DNA of 64,000 nucleotides. Origin: JACKII01 sp041687435. GTDB lineage: Bacteria > Pseudomonadota > Alphaproteobacteria > Bin95. Of this stretch, positions 25,508-35,245 are shown piece after piece (positions within the stretch are counted from its first letter, which is position 1; every line of letters starts with the position of its first letter). The notes beneath the pieces were generated by a model. That model ran no database searches, was not told the origin of the DNA, and saw only the letters and a list, made by a program, of their open reading frames with translations. Position numbers and translations under genes: made by a program. The stretch spans positions 302,571 to 366,570 of the forward strand of contig JAWLBX010000001.1 in assembly GCA_041687435.1 (NCBI GenBank), given 5' to 3'.

Positions 25508-27079
25508 TTACCCCCGCGGCGCAACCACTCGGCGCGGACGCCCTCGTTTGCGCGTTACCCCGGCAATCGTCGCCCGGTAGACGCTGACATCCTCCACCAG
25601 CCGGGGCATTTTCCCGGCCTCGGCCAGACTGACATGGCCGGACTCCGCCACGACGACATGATCCAACACCTGGACCCCCACGGCCCGGCAGGCCTGGTCG
25701 ATTTGCAAGGTCATGCTGATATCCGCATGCGACGGTTCCGGATCGCCGGTCGGGTGGTTATGCACCAGCACGATGCCCGCCGCTCCCAACCGCAACGCCC
25801 GGCTGGCGATCTCCCGCGGGTGCACCGGTGCCGTGTTGACGGTGCCGCGGCTCAACACCTCGTCCCACAACAGACGGCGGTCATCGGTCAGAAACAGGGC
25901 GTGCAGGTGTTCCACCTCGGCATAGGCGAGTGCCGCCCGGCAATAGCGGACCAACGCCGCCGTATCGTTCAACGGCGGCGCATCCAGGATCTGGCCGCGC
26001 AGGTAGCGCTGACAGCCCTCGCCGATCACGCCGAGATGCACCGCCGCCAGTTCCGGATTGTCCGGGCGCTGGCCAGTGGGGCGGGTAGTGAGAAAATGCA
26101 TGACCTCGTCCACCGGCGCGGCCAGCACGCGGCCAAGATTGCCGAACCGGGCAATCAGCCCTTCCGCCAGCACCGCCCGCCCTGCATCGGCCACGGCGCG
26201 GCGCAACAGCAACGCCAGCAGCGCCGCATCGTCCAGGCGGTTCACCTCGCCCGCGATCACGGTCTCCTGCAGCACCGCCAACCGCTCCTCCGGTGCGGCA
26301 AACCGGCCGTCATGGATATCGCCGGCGGCATCTGCCTCGGCATCGTACAGCGCGGCCACCTCCAGCACGCCCATGCTGCGCAGGCTGAGGTACTCATCGC
26401 CGGCGACGACGATGAAATCGTGCATCACTACAGATACCGGCGCGCCGGTGTCGCGCAGAACTCTGGCCTGCGCCTCGTCCTGGCGCTGTTCGGCGAGCCC
26501 TCCAGGGCCAGCCAAGCGCACGGCAATCACACCCGACGCGCCGTGCCGCAGGGCCGAGCGCACTGTCTGACGGGCGGTATCCTCCGGTGGTGCGTCGGGG
26601 TCAAAACACAGCGGTGCCGCCAGCAGACGGTGGCGATAGTCCAGCAGCAGCACGAACAGGGCCGGCGGCGGCGTCTTGCGAAATGCTTGGCGGCAATAGG
26701 TGCCGACGGCATTCCAACTCCCCAGAACCGGAGCATCCGACTGACCGGTTTCCGCCACACGCAGCGCTGCGGCTTTGACGGCCATCAGATGCGCCGCCAT
26801 GCCAGGGCCGAAGCCGGGAACACCGCTTTCGCTTTGCAGCAACAGCGGGTCGCATAGCACTGCCGCCACCGCCCGCCCCAGGCCGGGACGGTAGGTTGGG
26901 CCATTGCCAACACTGCCGGCCGCGTCGATCAACCCATAGGCCAAGCCTTTGGTATCACCCCGCGGCACCACCTGGGCCAGGAGCATCTCAAGGATTTCAT
27001 GATCCAGAAACGCCCGTGCGCCCGCGGCAAGAAACCGTTGCCGCAGCCGCGCCCGGTGGCCGCCACCGCCATTCACCAT
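25508..27079 (-). CDS. Tandem RadC-like protein with degenerate first MPN domain and AT-hook-like tail
   Basis: A 523-residue protein, about twice the usual RadC length. Copy 1 (about residues 5-235) has the RadC N-terminal region (GHRARLRQRFLAAGARAFLD, EILEMLL, VPRGDTKGLA) and an MPN-like domain (LFVLLLDYRHRLL, GEYLSLR-like end) but lacks the JAMM metal ligands. Copy 2 (about 285-500) is a normal RadC with LFLTDDRRLLWDEVLSRGT, HPREIASRAL and the full HNHPTGDPEPSHAD motif. The C-terminus KRGRPRR resembles an AT-hook. ATG 27079 is preferred over TTG 27106. RadC's role is unclear despite the DNA-repair name. The double arrangement is unusual in my knowledge. Confidence 0.85.
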   Translation of the reverse strand: MVNGGGGHRARLRQRFLAAGARAFLDHEILEMLLAQVVPRGDTKGLAYGLIDAAGSVGNGPTYRPGLGRAVAAVLCDPLLLQSESGVPGFGPGMAAHLMAVKAAALRVAETGQSDAPVLGSWNAVGTYCRQAFRKTPPPALFVLLLDYRHRLLAAPLCFDPDAPPEDTARQTVRSALRHGASGVIAVRLAGPGGLAEQRQDEAQARVLRDTGAPVSVVMHDFIVVAGDEYLSLRSMGVLEVAALYDAEADAAGDIHDGRFAAPEERLAVLQETVIAGEVNRLDDAALLALLLRRAVADAGRAVLAEGLIARFGNLGRVLAAPVDEVMHFLTTRPTGQRPDNPELAAVHLGVIGEGCQRYLRGQILDAPPLNDTAALVRYCRAALAYAEVEHLHALFLTDDRRLLWDEVLSRGTVNTAPVHPREIASRALRLGAAGIVLVHNHPTGDPEPSHADISMTLQIDQACRAVGVQVLDHVVVAESGHVSLAEAGKMPRLVEDVSVYRATIAGVTRKRGRPRRVVAPRG

Positions 27080-27214
27080 GCAGACACCCGCCCGCTGTTT
27101 CCGCAAAGCCGCATGACCATAGCAAAGCGCGAGTCGGGTTAACCGGACGTAAACACGCGAAAATCTGTTCAGAAGAAGTTAAGTATCGCCATCGGCCGAG
27201 CTAACGCCCGGTGG

Positions 27215-27463
27215 TCAGCCGCCCGCGATCTTCGGAATCAGATGCACGTCACTGTTGGGCGGAATCGGATCGATCAGCGAATCCTGAAATATCTCGCCAT
27301 CAATGGCGATTGCCATGCTTTCGTCAATCTGCTGGCCGAGACCCGGAAAGCGGGCATCGAGTTCGCGGATCAGCTGCCCGATGGTGGAAGCCTTGACCTC
27401 CACCTCCCGGACATCGCCGCAATAGGTGCGGCAGAGCGTGGCGCTAAGATGAACCTTGGCCAT
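27215..27463 (-). CDS. MoaD/ThiS-family sulfur-carrier-like protein
   Basis: An 82-residue ubiquitin-like protein: ASTIGQLIRELDARFPG, SMAIAIDGEIFQD, and the C-terminus HLIPKIAGG ending in Gly-Gly, the tail that is adenylated and thiocarboxylated in MoaD and ThiS. It lies 23 bp after the molybdenum hydroxylase large-subunit gene on the same strand. A role in supplying sulfur for the molybdopterin of the adjacent enzymes is inferred from that position; it could also serve another sulfur-transfer pathway. Confidence 0.85.
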   Translation of the reverse strand: MAKVHLSATLCRTYCGDVREVEVKASTIGQLIRELDARFPGLGQQIDESMAIAIDGEIFQDSLIDPIPPNSDVHLIPKIAGG

Positions 27464-27486
27464 TGCCCTGCCGCCAACCCTATCGC

Positions 27487-29763
27487 TTACTTGCCGGCTG
27501 CATCCATCGCCGCCAGCAATTTCGGCGGCGACATCGGCAGGCTGGTCATGCGCACACCGGTCGCGTCGTAGATGGCATTCGCGATTGCGGCCATCGGCGG
27601 CACGATCGGCACCTCACCGACACCCTTGGCGCCGAACGGATGGCGCGGGTTCGGCACTTCGACCAGAACGGTATCGATCTGCGGCAGATCGCTCGCCACC
27701 GGCACGCGGTAGTCGAGGAAGCTGCCGTTATCGAGGCGGCCATCCTTGTCGTAGATGTACTCCTCGTTCAGCGCCCAGCCGATACCCTGCACGGCGCCAC
27801 CCTGGATCTGCCCTTCGACATAGGCCGGGTGGATCGCCCGCCCAACATCCTGGGATGCGGTGTAGCGCAGGATTTTTACATGGCCCGTTTCCGGATCGAC
27901 CTCGACATCGACGACATGCGTGCCGAAGCCAGGGCCGGCGCCCTGGGCGTTGACAGCGCCCTTGGCCGTGATCGGGCCGCCCGTGCGCGCCGCCTTGGCG
28001 GCAATATCCGCCAGGGTCAACGGCTCGAACTTGCCGGCATTGTCACCAGCCGGATAGGCGGCACCGTCGCGCCATTCGACCGCTTCCTCGTCGATTTCCC
28101 AGATCTTCGCCGCACGGCCGCGCAACTGCTTCACCACCTCATTGGCGGATTCGCAGACCGCCATGCCGGTGGCGAAGGTCACGCGGCTGCCGCCGGTCAG
28201 GAAGGTGAAACCAACGGAGGCGGTATCGCCAACGATCGGGCGGATACGCTGGACGTCGATTCCCAGGATTTCTGCCGCCATCATTGCCATGGAGGCGCGG
28301 GAACCGCCGATATCCGGGCTGCCCGAAACAAGCACCAGCGTGCCGTCCTCGTTCACTGCCAGCGAGGCGGAGCTTTCGCCGCCGATGTTGAACCAGAAGC
28401 CGGAGGCTACGCCGCGGCCCTGGTTCGGGCCCAGCTTTGCCTGCAGGTTCGGATGGGTCTTCACTGCTTCCAGTGTCTCGACATAGCCGATGTTCTGGAA
28501 GGTCGGGCCATAAAGCGCCTTGGTGCCATCCTTCGCCGCGTTCTTCAGGCGGAACTCAATCGGGTCCATACCGATCTCGCGCGCCAGCTCGTCCATCGCG
28601 CTCTCGGTCGCAAACGTCGAGATCGGGGCGCCCGGCGCGCGGTAGGCCGCGACCTTGGGACGGTTGGAAACGACGTCGAAACCGACCGTGCGGGCGTTCT
28701 CCACATCGTACATGGCAAAGCATGTCATGCAGGCCGGGCCCATGGGCGAGCCCGGATACGCACCGGCTTGCAGGATGATTTCGGCATCCGCCGCCGTGAT
28801 CGTGCCATCGTTCTTGGCGCCGATCTTGACCTTGATGGTGCCGCCCGAGGTTGGCCCCGTACCGCGGAACACATCCACCCGGTCCATAACCATGCGCACC
28901 GGCCGGCCGGACTTCTTCGACAGCGCCAGCGCCAGCGGCTCCAGATAGACCAGGGTCTTGCCACCGAAGCCGCCGCCAATTTCCGCCGGAATCACCCGCA
29001 TGTCGGAAATGTCGATGCCCAGCAGTTTGGCGCAGTAGGCGCGCACCATGAACTGACCCTGACTGGAACAGATCACCAGGCACTGGCCATCGGCATTGTA
29101 GGATGCGACGCAGGCGTGCGGCTCGATATAGGCTTGGTGTACGGGCGCGGTCTTGTAGGTGCGCTCGACAATCTTGTCCGCTGCGGCAAAGCCGGCATCG
29201 AGGTCGCCTTTGACGAACTCCATCCGCTTGGCGACGTTCGAGGGTTTGGTCGGCTTCGGCTCGACGCCACCGGTGAAGATGTCGTCATGCAGCAGCGGCG
29301 CGCCGTCTGCCATCGCTTCCATCTCGTCGATGACGTGCGGCAGCACCTCGTACTCAACCTCGACCGCCTCGGCCGCGGCCCTGGCGATGCTGTTGGAAGT
29401 TGCGGCGACCGCAGCGACGACGTGGCCGTCATACAGCACCTTGTCGCGCGCCATCAGGTTGCGCGACAGGTCGCGGAAGTTCATCGGGCCTTCGCCGACA
29501 AAGGCTTCCTCCGACGCGATGTCCGGGAAGTCGGCAGCGGTCACCACCGCCTTCACGCCCTTCATCGCCTCGGCCTTCGAGGTGTCGATCCGCTTGATCC
29601 GCGCATGTGCGTGCGGCGAGCGGACGGTGGCGCCAAAGATCTGGCCCGGCATGGCGGCATCGCCGCCAAACTGGGCGCGGCCAACCACCTTGTCCACCCC
29701 ATCGGGGCGGACTGGGCGGGTGCCGACGACCTTCAACGCATCCTTCATCGAGATGTCGTTCAT
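27487..29763 (-). CDS. Molybdenum hydroxylase large subunit (xanthine dehydrogenase family), cluster A
   Basis: A 758-residue Mo-pterin-binding subunit. N-terminal VVGRAQFGGDAAMPG and RSPHAHARIKRIDTS, the middle IPAEIGGGFGGKT, and the C-terminal FGAKGVGEVPIVPPMAAI with the catalytic Glu are all present. The active-site loop reads AAYRAPGAPIS rather than the AYRCSFR type of true CO dehydrogenase, so it hydroxylates an aromatic or aldehyde substrate instead. The gene abuts coxS-like 29764 (TAG then ATG in the same frame). It forms an LMS heterotrimer with the two upstream gene products. Confidence 0.9.
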   Translation of the reverse strand: MNDISMKDALKVVGTRPVRPDGVDKVVGRAQFGGDAAMPGQIFGATVRSPHAHARIKRIDTSKAEAMKGVKAVVTAADFPDIASEEAFVGEGPMNFRDLSRNLMARDKVLYDGHVVAAVAATSNSIARAAAEAVEVEYEVLPHVIDEMEAMADGAPLLHDDIFTGGVEPKPTKPSNVAKRMEFVKGDLDAGFAAADKIVERTYKTAPVHQAYIEPHACVASYNADGQCLVICSSQGQFMVRAYCAKLLGIDISDMRVIPAEIGGGFGGKTLVYLEPLALALSKKSGRPVRMVMDRVDVFRGTGPTSGGTIKVKIGAKNDGTITAADAEIILQAGAYPGSPMGPACMTCFAMYDVENARTVGFDVVSNRPKVAAYRAPGAPISTFATESAMDELAREIGMDPIEFRLKNAAKDGTKALYGPTFQNIGYVETLEAVKTHPNLQAKLGPNQGRGVASGFWFNIGGESSASLAVNEDGTLVLVSGSPDIGGSRASMAMMAAEILGIDVQRIRPIVGDTASVGFTFLTGGSRVTFATGMAVCESANEVVKQLRGRAAKIWEIDEEAVEWRDGAAYPAGDNAGKFEPLTLADIAAKAARTGGPITAKGAVNAQGAGPGFGTHVVDVEVDPETGHVKILRYTASQDVGRAIHPAYVEGQIQGGAVQGIGWALNEEYIYDKDGRLDNGSFLDYRVPVASDLPQIDTVLVEVPNPRHPFGAKGVGEVPIVPPMAAIANAIYDATGVRMTSLPMSPPKLLAAMDAAGK

Positions 29764-30246
29764 CTAGGCAGCCTCCCCTCGCATCTCAGCGGCTGCCGCG
29801 TGCACGGCGGCAAGGATTTTGTCGTACCCGGTGCACCGGCACAGATTGCCGGCCAGCCAGTACCGCGCCTCCTCGTCCGTCGGGTTCGGGTTGGCGTCGA
29901 GCAGCGCCTTGGTGGCGACGATCAGGCCCGGCGTGCAGAAGCCGCACTGCAGGGCGGCATGCTTCAGGAACTGCGACTGCACGGGGTGCAGATGATCGCC
30001 CTGGGCAATGCCTTCGATCGTGGTCACTTCCTTGCCCTCTGCCTCCGAGCCCAACATCAGGCAGGAGCAAACCAAGCGGCCATCGACCAGAACGCTGCAC
30101 GCGCCACAGTCGCCGGAGCCGCAGCCTTCCTTGCTGCCGGTCAGGCCCAGGTCGTCGCGCAGCACATCCAGCATGGTCTGCTGCGGCTCGCAGAGGAATT
30201 CGGTCTCTTCACCGTTCACGGTGCAGGTGACGTGTGTTTTAGCCAT
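29764..30246 (-). CDS. 2Fe-2S subunit of molybdenum hydroxylase, cluster A
   Basis: A 160-residue iron-sulfur subunit. The N-terminal plant-type ferredoxin domain carries GCGSGDCGACSVLVDG with a later Cys in CSCLML; the C-terminal helical domain carries CGFCTPG and CRCTGYDKI for the second 2Fe-2S cluster. It passes electrons from the Mo centre to the FAD subunit. The gene lies 20 bp after the FAD-subunit gene and touches the large-subunit gene. Confidence 0.94.
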   Translation of the reverse strand: MAKTHVTCTVNGEETEFLCEPQQTMLDVLRDDLGLTGSKEGCGSGDCGACSVLVDGRLVCSCLMLGSEAEGKEVTTIEGIAQGDHLHPVQSQFLKHAALQCGFCTPGLIVATKALLDANPNPTDEEARYWLAGNLCRCTGYDKILAAVHAAAAEMRGEAA

Positions 30247-30266
30247 AACTTGTCCCCGCTGTAATC

Positions 30267-31136
30267 TTAGCGCGCCAGGGCGCGTTCGAAGGCGATGGCG
30301 GCAGCCCGTCGGGCGAGCACACCGGCCACTTTGATACGGTACTCTGCAGTACCGCGCTTATCGGATATCGGCTTGGCGATGGCGCGCGCTGCCGCGTCCA
30401 CCTTGTCCAGAACCGCCTGGTCCAGCTTGCTGCCGATCAGGGCTTTCGCCGCATCCGGCACGACCAGGACGGTCGGCGCGACTGCGCCGAGCGAAACCTT
30501 GGCCGCGGTGCAAACGCCGTTGGCATCCAGCGTGACGCAGACGCCGGCACCGACGACGGCGATGTCCATTTCGGTGCGCGGAATGAAGCGCAGATAGGCG
30601 TCGCCTGTCTTGCCCTCGCATTTCGGAATGATGAACTCGTAAACGAACTCATCGGCGGCCAGGGTCGTCTTGCCTGGCCCAGCCGGCACGTCCTCCACCG
30701 GGATTTCGCGCTTGCCATTCTTGCCGACGATCACGGCCTTGGCACCGGCGGCAACCAGGCCCGGCACGCTGTCGCCAGCGGGCGAAGCGTTGCACAGGTT
30801 GCCGGCAAACGAGGCACGGCCCTGAACCTGGGTGGAGCCGATGAGCTGCACCGCCTCCGTCACACCCGGCCAGGCCGCGCAGAGGCCGGCATGCTCGCCG
30901 ACCACGGCGCCCGGCGTCGCAGCTCCGATGTGCCAGCCGTCGGCTTCCTCGCGGATGCCGATCGTGCCGTCGATCTTCTTGATGTCGACAATCAGTTCCG
31001 GGCGCAGGCGGCCGGAACGCATTTGGATGATAAGGTCGGTGCCGCCGGAAAGCACCCGGGCAGCGCCGGATGCGTTGGCGAGCAAACCAACGGCTTCGTC
31101 CACCGTCTTAGGGGCGGCATAAGTGGGCGAGTACAT
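30267..31136 (-). CDS. FAD-binding subunit of molybdenum hydroxylase, cluster A
   Basis: A 289-residue CoxM/XdhB-type flavoprotein. The FAD pyrophosphate loop AARVLSGGTDLIIQMRSG and a second motif QGRASFAGNLCNASPAGDS are visible, as is the C-terminal KRGTAEYRIKVAGVLARR. ATG 31136 is chosen because GGGAG lies 5 nt upstream; a GTG two codons earlier is possible. It is the first gene of cluster A (order M-S-L-moaD-like) and follows a 241-bp gap after cluster B. Confidence 0.92.
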   Translation of the reverse strand: MYSPTYAAPKTVDEAVGLLANASGAARVLSGGTDLIIQMRSGRLRPELIVDIKKIDGTIGIREEADGWHIGAATPGAVVGEHAGLCAAWPGVTEAVQLIGSTQVQGRASFAGNLCNASPAGDSVPGLVAAGAKAVIVGKNGKREIPVEDVPAGPGKTTLAADEFVYEFIIPKCEGKTGDAYLRFIPRTEMDIAVVGAGVCVTLDANGVCTAAKVSLGAVAPTVLVVPDAAKALIGSKLDQAVLDKVDAAARAIAKPISDKRGTAEYRIKVAGVLARRAAAIAFERALAR

Positions 31137-31377
31137 CGTCACTCCCTGGTTTGGATAGGGCTACGGGCTAGCCGCCGCAGAAAGGCGGAATCGCCCTTTG
31201 GAATATGTAGGTTCGACTTTCGCCCATGGCGAGAAAAACTGCAAGCCCCGCACTCAGGTCGGCCAGCCATCGTTTCGCGCCATGGAAGATCGGCCTAATG
31301 CCAAAGTCATGACTCACCAGCCCTTGGCAGGTTTCAATTCGAATGGACAGAAGCGGCTTTCACTATTAGATCGCCTT

Positions 31378-32175
31378 TCAGCTTGCCGCTGCCACCGCGC
31401 GCCGGGTCATGACCGTGATCAAGTGCGCCCGGTATTCGGCATCGGCATGCAGGTCGCTGACCAGACCATCTGCGGCGACGGCGGCGTCAGCCACCGCGTC
31501 CGCCGAGAAATTTGCCGCCAGCGCGCTTTCATAGGCAGGCACCCGGAAAACGCCGCCGTCGCCGGCACCCGTCACCGCGACACGCACGCCGCCGGCGGTC
31601 TTTGCGACGAACACGCCGACCATGGCATAGCGGCTAGCCGGGTTCGGGAACTTCACATAGGCCGCCTGTTCCGGCACAGGGAACGCAACCGAAGTCACGA
31701 TCTCGCCCGGCATCAGTGCGGTTTCGAACAGGCCGGTGAAAAAGTCGTCCGCCGCGATCTCGCGGTTGCTGGTCTTGACCGTGGCCCCCAGGCCGAGCAG
31801 CGCCGCCGGATAATCCGCCGCCGGGTCGTTGTTTGCGACCGAGCCGCCGATGGTGCCGCGGTTACGCACGGCCTGATCGCCGATGCCGCCCGCCAACGCC
31901 GCGAGCGCCGGTATCGCGGCGGCCACCTCGGCCGACGCCGCAACATCCGCATGCCGGGTCATCGCGCCGATGGTGACAATGCCACTGCTGACACTGATGC
32001 CGTTCAGCTCGGCAATGCCGCCCAGATCGATCAGATCGCTGGGGCTGGCGAGACGCTGCTTCATGGTGGGCAGCAGCGTCTGACCGCCGGCCAGGACGGT
32101 GCCGTCGTCGGCGCCCGAAAGCGCGGCGGCGGCCTCGGCGAGGCTCGTGGGCTTCACATAGTTGAATGCGTACAT
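31378..32175 (-). CDS. FAD-binding subunit of molybdenum hydroxylase, cluster B
   Basis: A 265-residue CoxM-type flavoprotein with the FAD loop GTVLAGGQTLLPTMKQR, the second FAD motif VRNRGTIGGSVANNDPAADY, and the C-terminal HADAEYRAHLITVMTRRA. It is the last gene of cluster B (order S-L-M), 21 bp after the large-subunit gene. It differs clearly from the cluster A FAD subunit, so the two clusters are not recent copies of each other. Confidence 0.93.
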   Translation of the reverse strand: MYAFNYVKPTSLAEAAAALSGADDGTVLAGGQTLLPTMKQRLASPSDLIDLGGIAELNGISVSSGIVTIGAMTRHADVAASAEVAAAIPALAALAGGIGDQAVRNRGTIGGSVANNDPAADYPAALLGLGATVKTSNREIAADDFFTGLFETALMPGEIVTSVAFPVPEQAAYVKFPNPASRYAMVGVFVAKTAGGVRVAVTGAGDGGVFRVPAYESALAANFSADAVADAAVAADGLVSDLHADAEYRAHLITVMTRRAVAAAS

Positions 32176-32196
32176 GGCTTTATCCTCTGCCTCCCC

Positions 32197-34560
32197 TTAT
32201 TTCGCCGCTTGGATGGCGCGCCAGACTTTGCGCGGCGTCGCCGGCATCTCGATATGCTCGACGCCGTACTCGCTCAACGCATCGACGATGGCGTTGATCA
32301 CCGCCGGCGGCGAGCCGATCGCCCCGGCCTCGCCGCAGCCCTTCACGCCCAACGGGTTGTGGGTGCACGCGGTCACCTGATGATCCACCGTGAAGTTTGG
32401 CACATCGTCGGCGCGCGGCATGGCATAGTCGTTATAGGACGCTGTCAGCAGCTGGCCGTTCTCGTCATACACAGCCTGCTCCAAAAGCGCCTGGCCAATG
32501 CCCTGCACAAGGCCGCCATGCACCTGGCCCTCAACGATCATCGGGTTGATGACGTTGCCGAAATCATCCGATGCATGCAGCGAGCAGATTTCGACCACGC
32601 CCGTCTCCGGGTCCACCTCTACCTCGCAGACATAGCTGCCGGCGGGGTAGGTGAAATTGGCCGGGTCGTAAAACGCGGTTTCCTCCAGCCCCGGCTCCAG
32701 TTCCTCGAACGGGAAGTTGTGCGGGACATAGGCGGTCAGCGCGACAGAGCCGAAATCAACCTCCTTATCCGTGCCGGCCACCTTGAACATGCCATTTTCG
32801 AACACGACGTCGTCGGCGCTCGCTTCCATCAGATGGGCCGCGATCTTCTTGCCTTTGGCGATGATCTTGTCGACTGCCTTGACGATGGCCGCACCGCCGA
32901 CCGCGATGGAACGGCTGCCATAGGTGCCCATGCCGAACGGGATGCGCGCGGTATCGCCATGGACGATATCGATATTGTCAATCGGTTGGCCCAGTTGTTC
33001 GGCGACCACCTGCGCAAACGTCGTCTCGTGACCCTGGCCGTGGCTGTGCGAGCCGGTCAGGACCGAGATCGATCCGGTCGGGTTCACGCGGATCGTCGCC
33101 GCCTCATACAGCCCGGCCCGCGCGCCGAGCGAGCCGACGACGGCGCTGGGCGCGATGCCGCAGGCCTCAATATAACAGGACAGGCCGATGCCGCGCAGTT
33201 TGCCGCGCGCCTTCGCCTCCGCCTTGCGCTGGGCGATGCCGTCATAGCTGCTGGCCTTCAGCGCCGCGGCCAGCGTCGCCTCGTAATTGCCAGTGTCGTA
33301 GACCAACGCAACCGGCGTCTGGTACGGGAACTCGTCCGGCTGGATGAAATTGCGGCGGCGGATTTCCGCCTGGTCGAGGCCCACCTCGCGCGCGGCCTTG
33401 TCGATGATGCGCTCCAGCAGATAGGTCGCCTCTGGCCGGCCGGCGCCGCGGTAGGCATCCACCGGCACGGTGTTGGTAAACACCGCCTTGACGTTGGCAT
33501 AGATCAGCGGCGTCTTGTACTGGCCCGCCAGCAATGTCGCGTGCAGATAGGTCGGCACACAGGGTGCGAAGGTGGAGAGATAGGCACCCATGTTCGCCAT
33601 CGTCTCGACCTTTAGCGCCAGGAACTTGCCGTCCGCATCAAGCGCCAGTTGCGCCTTGGTGACATGGTCACGGCCGTGCGCGTCGGAAATGAAGGCCTCC
33701 GTCCGGTCGCTGGTCCACTTCACCGGCCGACCGATCAACTTGGAGGCGACGGTAACGATGGCCTCCTCCGCATAATGATAGATCTTGGAGCCGAAACCGC
33801 CGCCGACATCCGGCGCATAGACCCGCAGCTTATGCTCCGGAATGGACAGCACGAAGGCGCCCATCAGCAGGCGGATTACGTGCGGGTTCTGGCTGGTGGT
33901 GTAGAGTGTGTAATCGCCGTTCGACGTGTCGAAATCGCCGATGGCGCATCGTGGCTCCATCGCGTTCGGGGACAGGCGGTTGTTGGTGAACTCCAGCGTC
34001 GTCACGTGAGCCGCACTGGCAATCGCCTCGTCAATCGCCGTCTTGTCGCCCAGCGCCCAATCGAAACAGATATTGTTGGCCGCTTCGTCATGCACCAATG
34101 CAGCCGGGTTGCTAATGGCATCGGGCATCCGCACCACCGCCGGCAGTTCGCTATAGTCGACCAGCACCGCGTCGGCAGCGTCGCGCGCCTCCGCCCGGCT
34201 GTTGGCAATGACCACGGCCACCGGGTCGCCGACATGGCGCACCTTGCCGTCCGCCAGGATCGGGTGTTTCGGCTCCACCATCGGGTCACCGTTCTGGCTG
34301 TGGACCTGCCAGCCGCAAGGCAGGCCGCCGAACGCCTCGAAGTCCTTCGCGGTCAGCACGCGGATGACACCCGGCATGGCCGCGGCTTCGCCGGTGTCGA
34401 TGCCGTTGATGGTTGCGTGCGCATGCGGGCTGCGCACGATGGCGGCATAGGTCTGGCGCGTCAGCACGATGTCATCGACATACTTGCCGCGGCCCTTGAT
34501 GAAACGGAAATCTTCGCGGCGCAACACGCGGGCGCCGATGCCGGATACGCTGTCGTTCAT
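32197..34560 (-). CDS. Molybdenum hydroxylase large subunit (form II CoxL-like), cluster B
   Basis: A 787-residue Mo-pterin subunit. The active-site signature DAYRGAGRPEATYLLER marks the form II group, which is not CO dehydrogenase. Other motifs are RSPHAHATINGIDTGEA, PDVGGGFGSKI, SHSHGQGHETTFAQV and the catalytic Glu in GVKGCGEAGAIG. It oxidises an aldehyde or N-heteroaromatic substrate that I cannot name. It lies between its 2Fe-2S and FAD partners and is spaced 24 and 21 bp from them. Confidence 0.93.
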   Translation of the reverse strand: MNDSVSGIGARVLRREDFRFIKGRGKYVDDIVLTRQTYAAIVRSPHAHATINGIDTGEAAAMPGVIRVLTAKDFEAFGGLPCGWQVHSQNGDPMVEPKHPILADGKVRHVGDPVAVVIANSRAEARDAADAVLVDYSELPAVVRMPDAISNPAALVHDEAANNICFDWALGDKTAIDEAIASAAHVTTLEFTNNRLSPNAMEPRCAIGDFDTSNGDYTLYTTSQNPHVIRLLMGAFVLSIPEHKLRVYAPDVGGGFGSKIYHYAEEAIVTVASKLIGRPVKWTSDRTEAFISDAHGRDHVTKAQLALDADGKFLALKVETMANMGAYLSTFAPCVPTYLHATLLAGQYKTPLIYANVKAVFTNTVPVDAYRGAGRPEATYLLERIIDKAAREVGLDQAEIRRRNFIQPDEFPYQTPVALVYDTGNYEATLAAALKASSYDGIAQRKAEAKARGKLRGIGLSCYIEACGIAPSAVVGSLGARAGLYEAATIRVNPTGSISVLTGSHSHGQGHETTFAQVVAEQLGQPIDNIDIVHGDTARIPFGMGTYGSRSIAVGGAAIVKAVDKIIAKGKKIAAHLMEASADDVVFENGMFKVAGTDKEVDFGSVALTAYVPHNFPFEELEPGLEETAFYDPANFTYPAGSYVCEVEVDPETGVVEICSLHASDDFGNVINPMIVEGQVHGGLVQGIGQALLEQAVYDENGQLLTASYNDYAMPRADDVPNFTVDHQVTACTHNPLGVKGCGEAGAIGSPPAVINAIVDALSEYGVEHIEMPATPRKVWRAIQAAK

Positions 34561-34584
34561 GACTGTCTTCTCCGGTAAATGGGG

Positions 34585-35052
<468 letters not shown>

Positions 35053-35156
35053 GCCATCCCTTTCTTGTTCTGAGCCTCGCCGCGATGCGTAATCGCCGCA
35101 AAATTGTCGCGCCGACAGTTTCCAGCATTTGGCCACGGACGCAAGGGCAGAACGCA

Positions 35157-35181
35157 CAAACCCGCCGCCGGCGGGCGTTTG
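35157..35181. repeat. Inverted repeat in divergent spacer
   Basis: CAAACCCGCC, a 3-nt loop, then GGCGGGcGTTTG forms a hairpin with one bulged base in the spacer between the cluster B operon and the cytochrome gene. It could fold in the 5' leader of either transcript or bind a regulator; no factor can be named. Confidence 0.35.
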
Positions 35182-35245
35182 GGCTTCCACCCCTGGTTGA
35201 AACCTGCCAGCATGGCCCGGTTGCGACTGCGGGAAAGGGAACCCG

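Noticed and set aside
27487..34560. CO dehydrogenase assignment for the CoxL-like proteins
   Set aside because: True CO dehydrogenases carry the AYxCSFR loop. These proteins have AYRAPGA or AYRGAGR, so CO oxidation is not supported.
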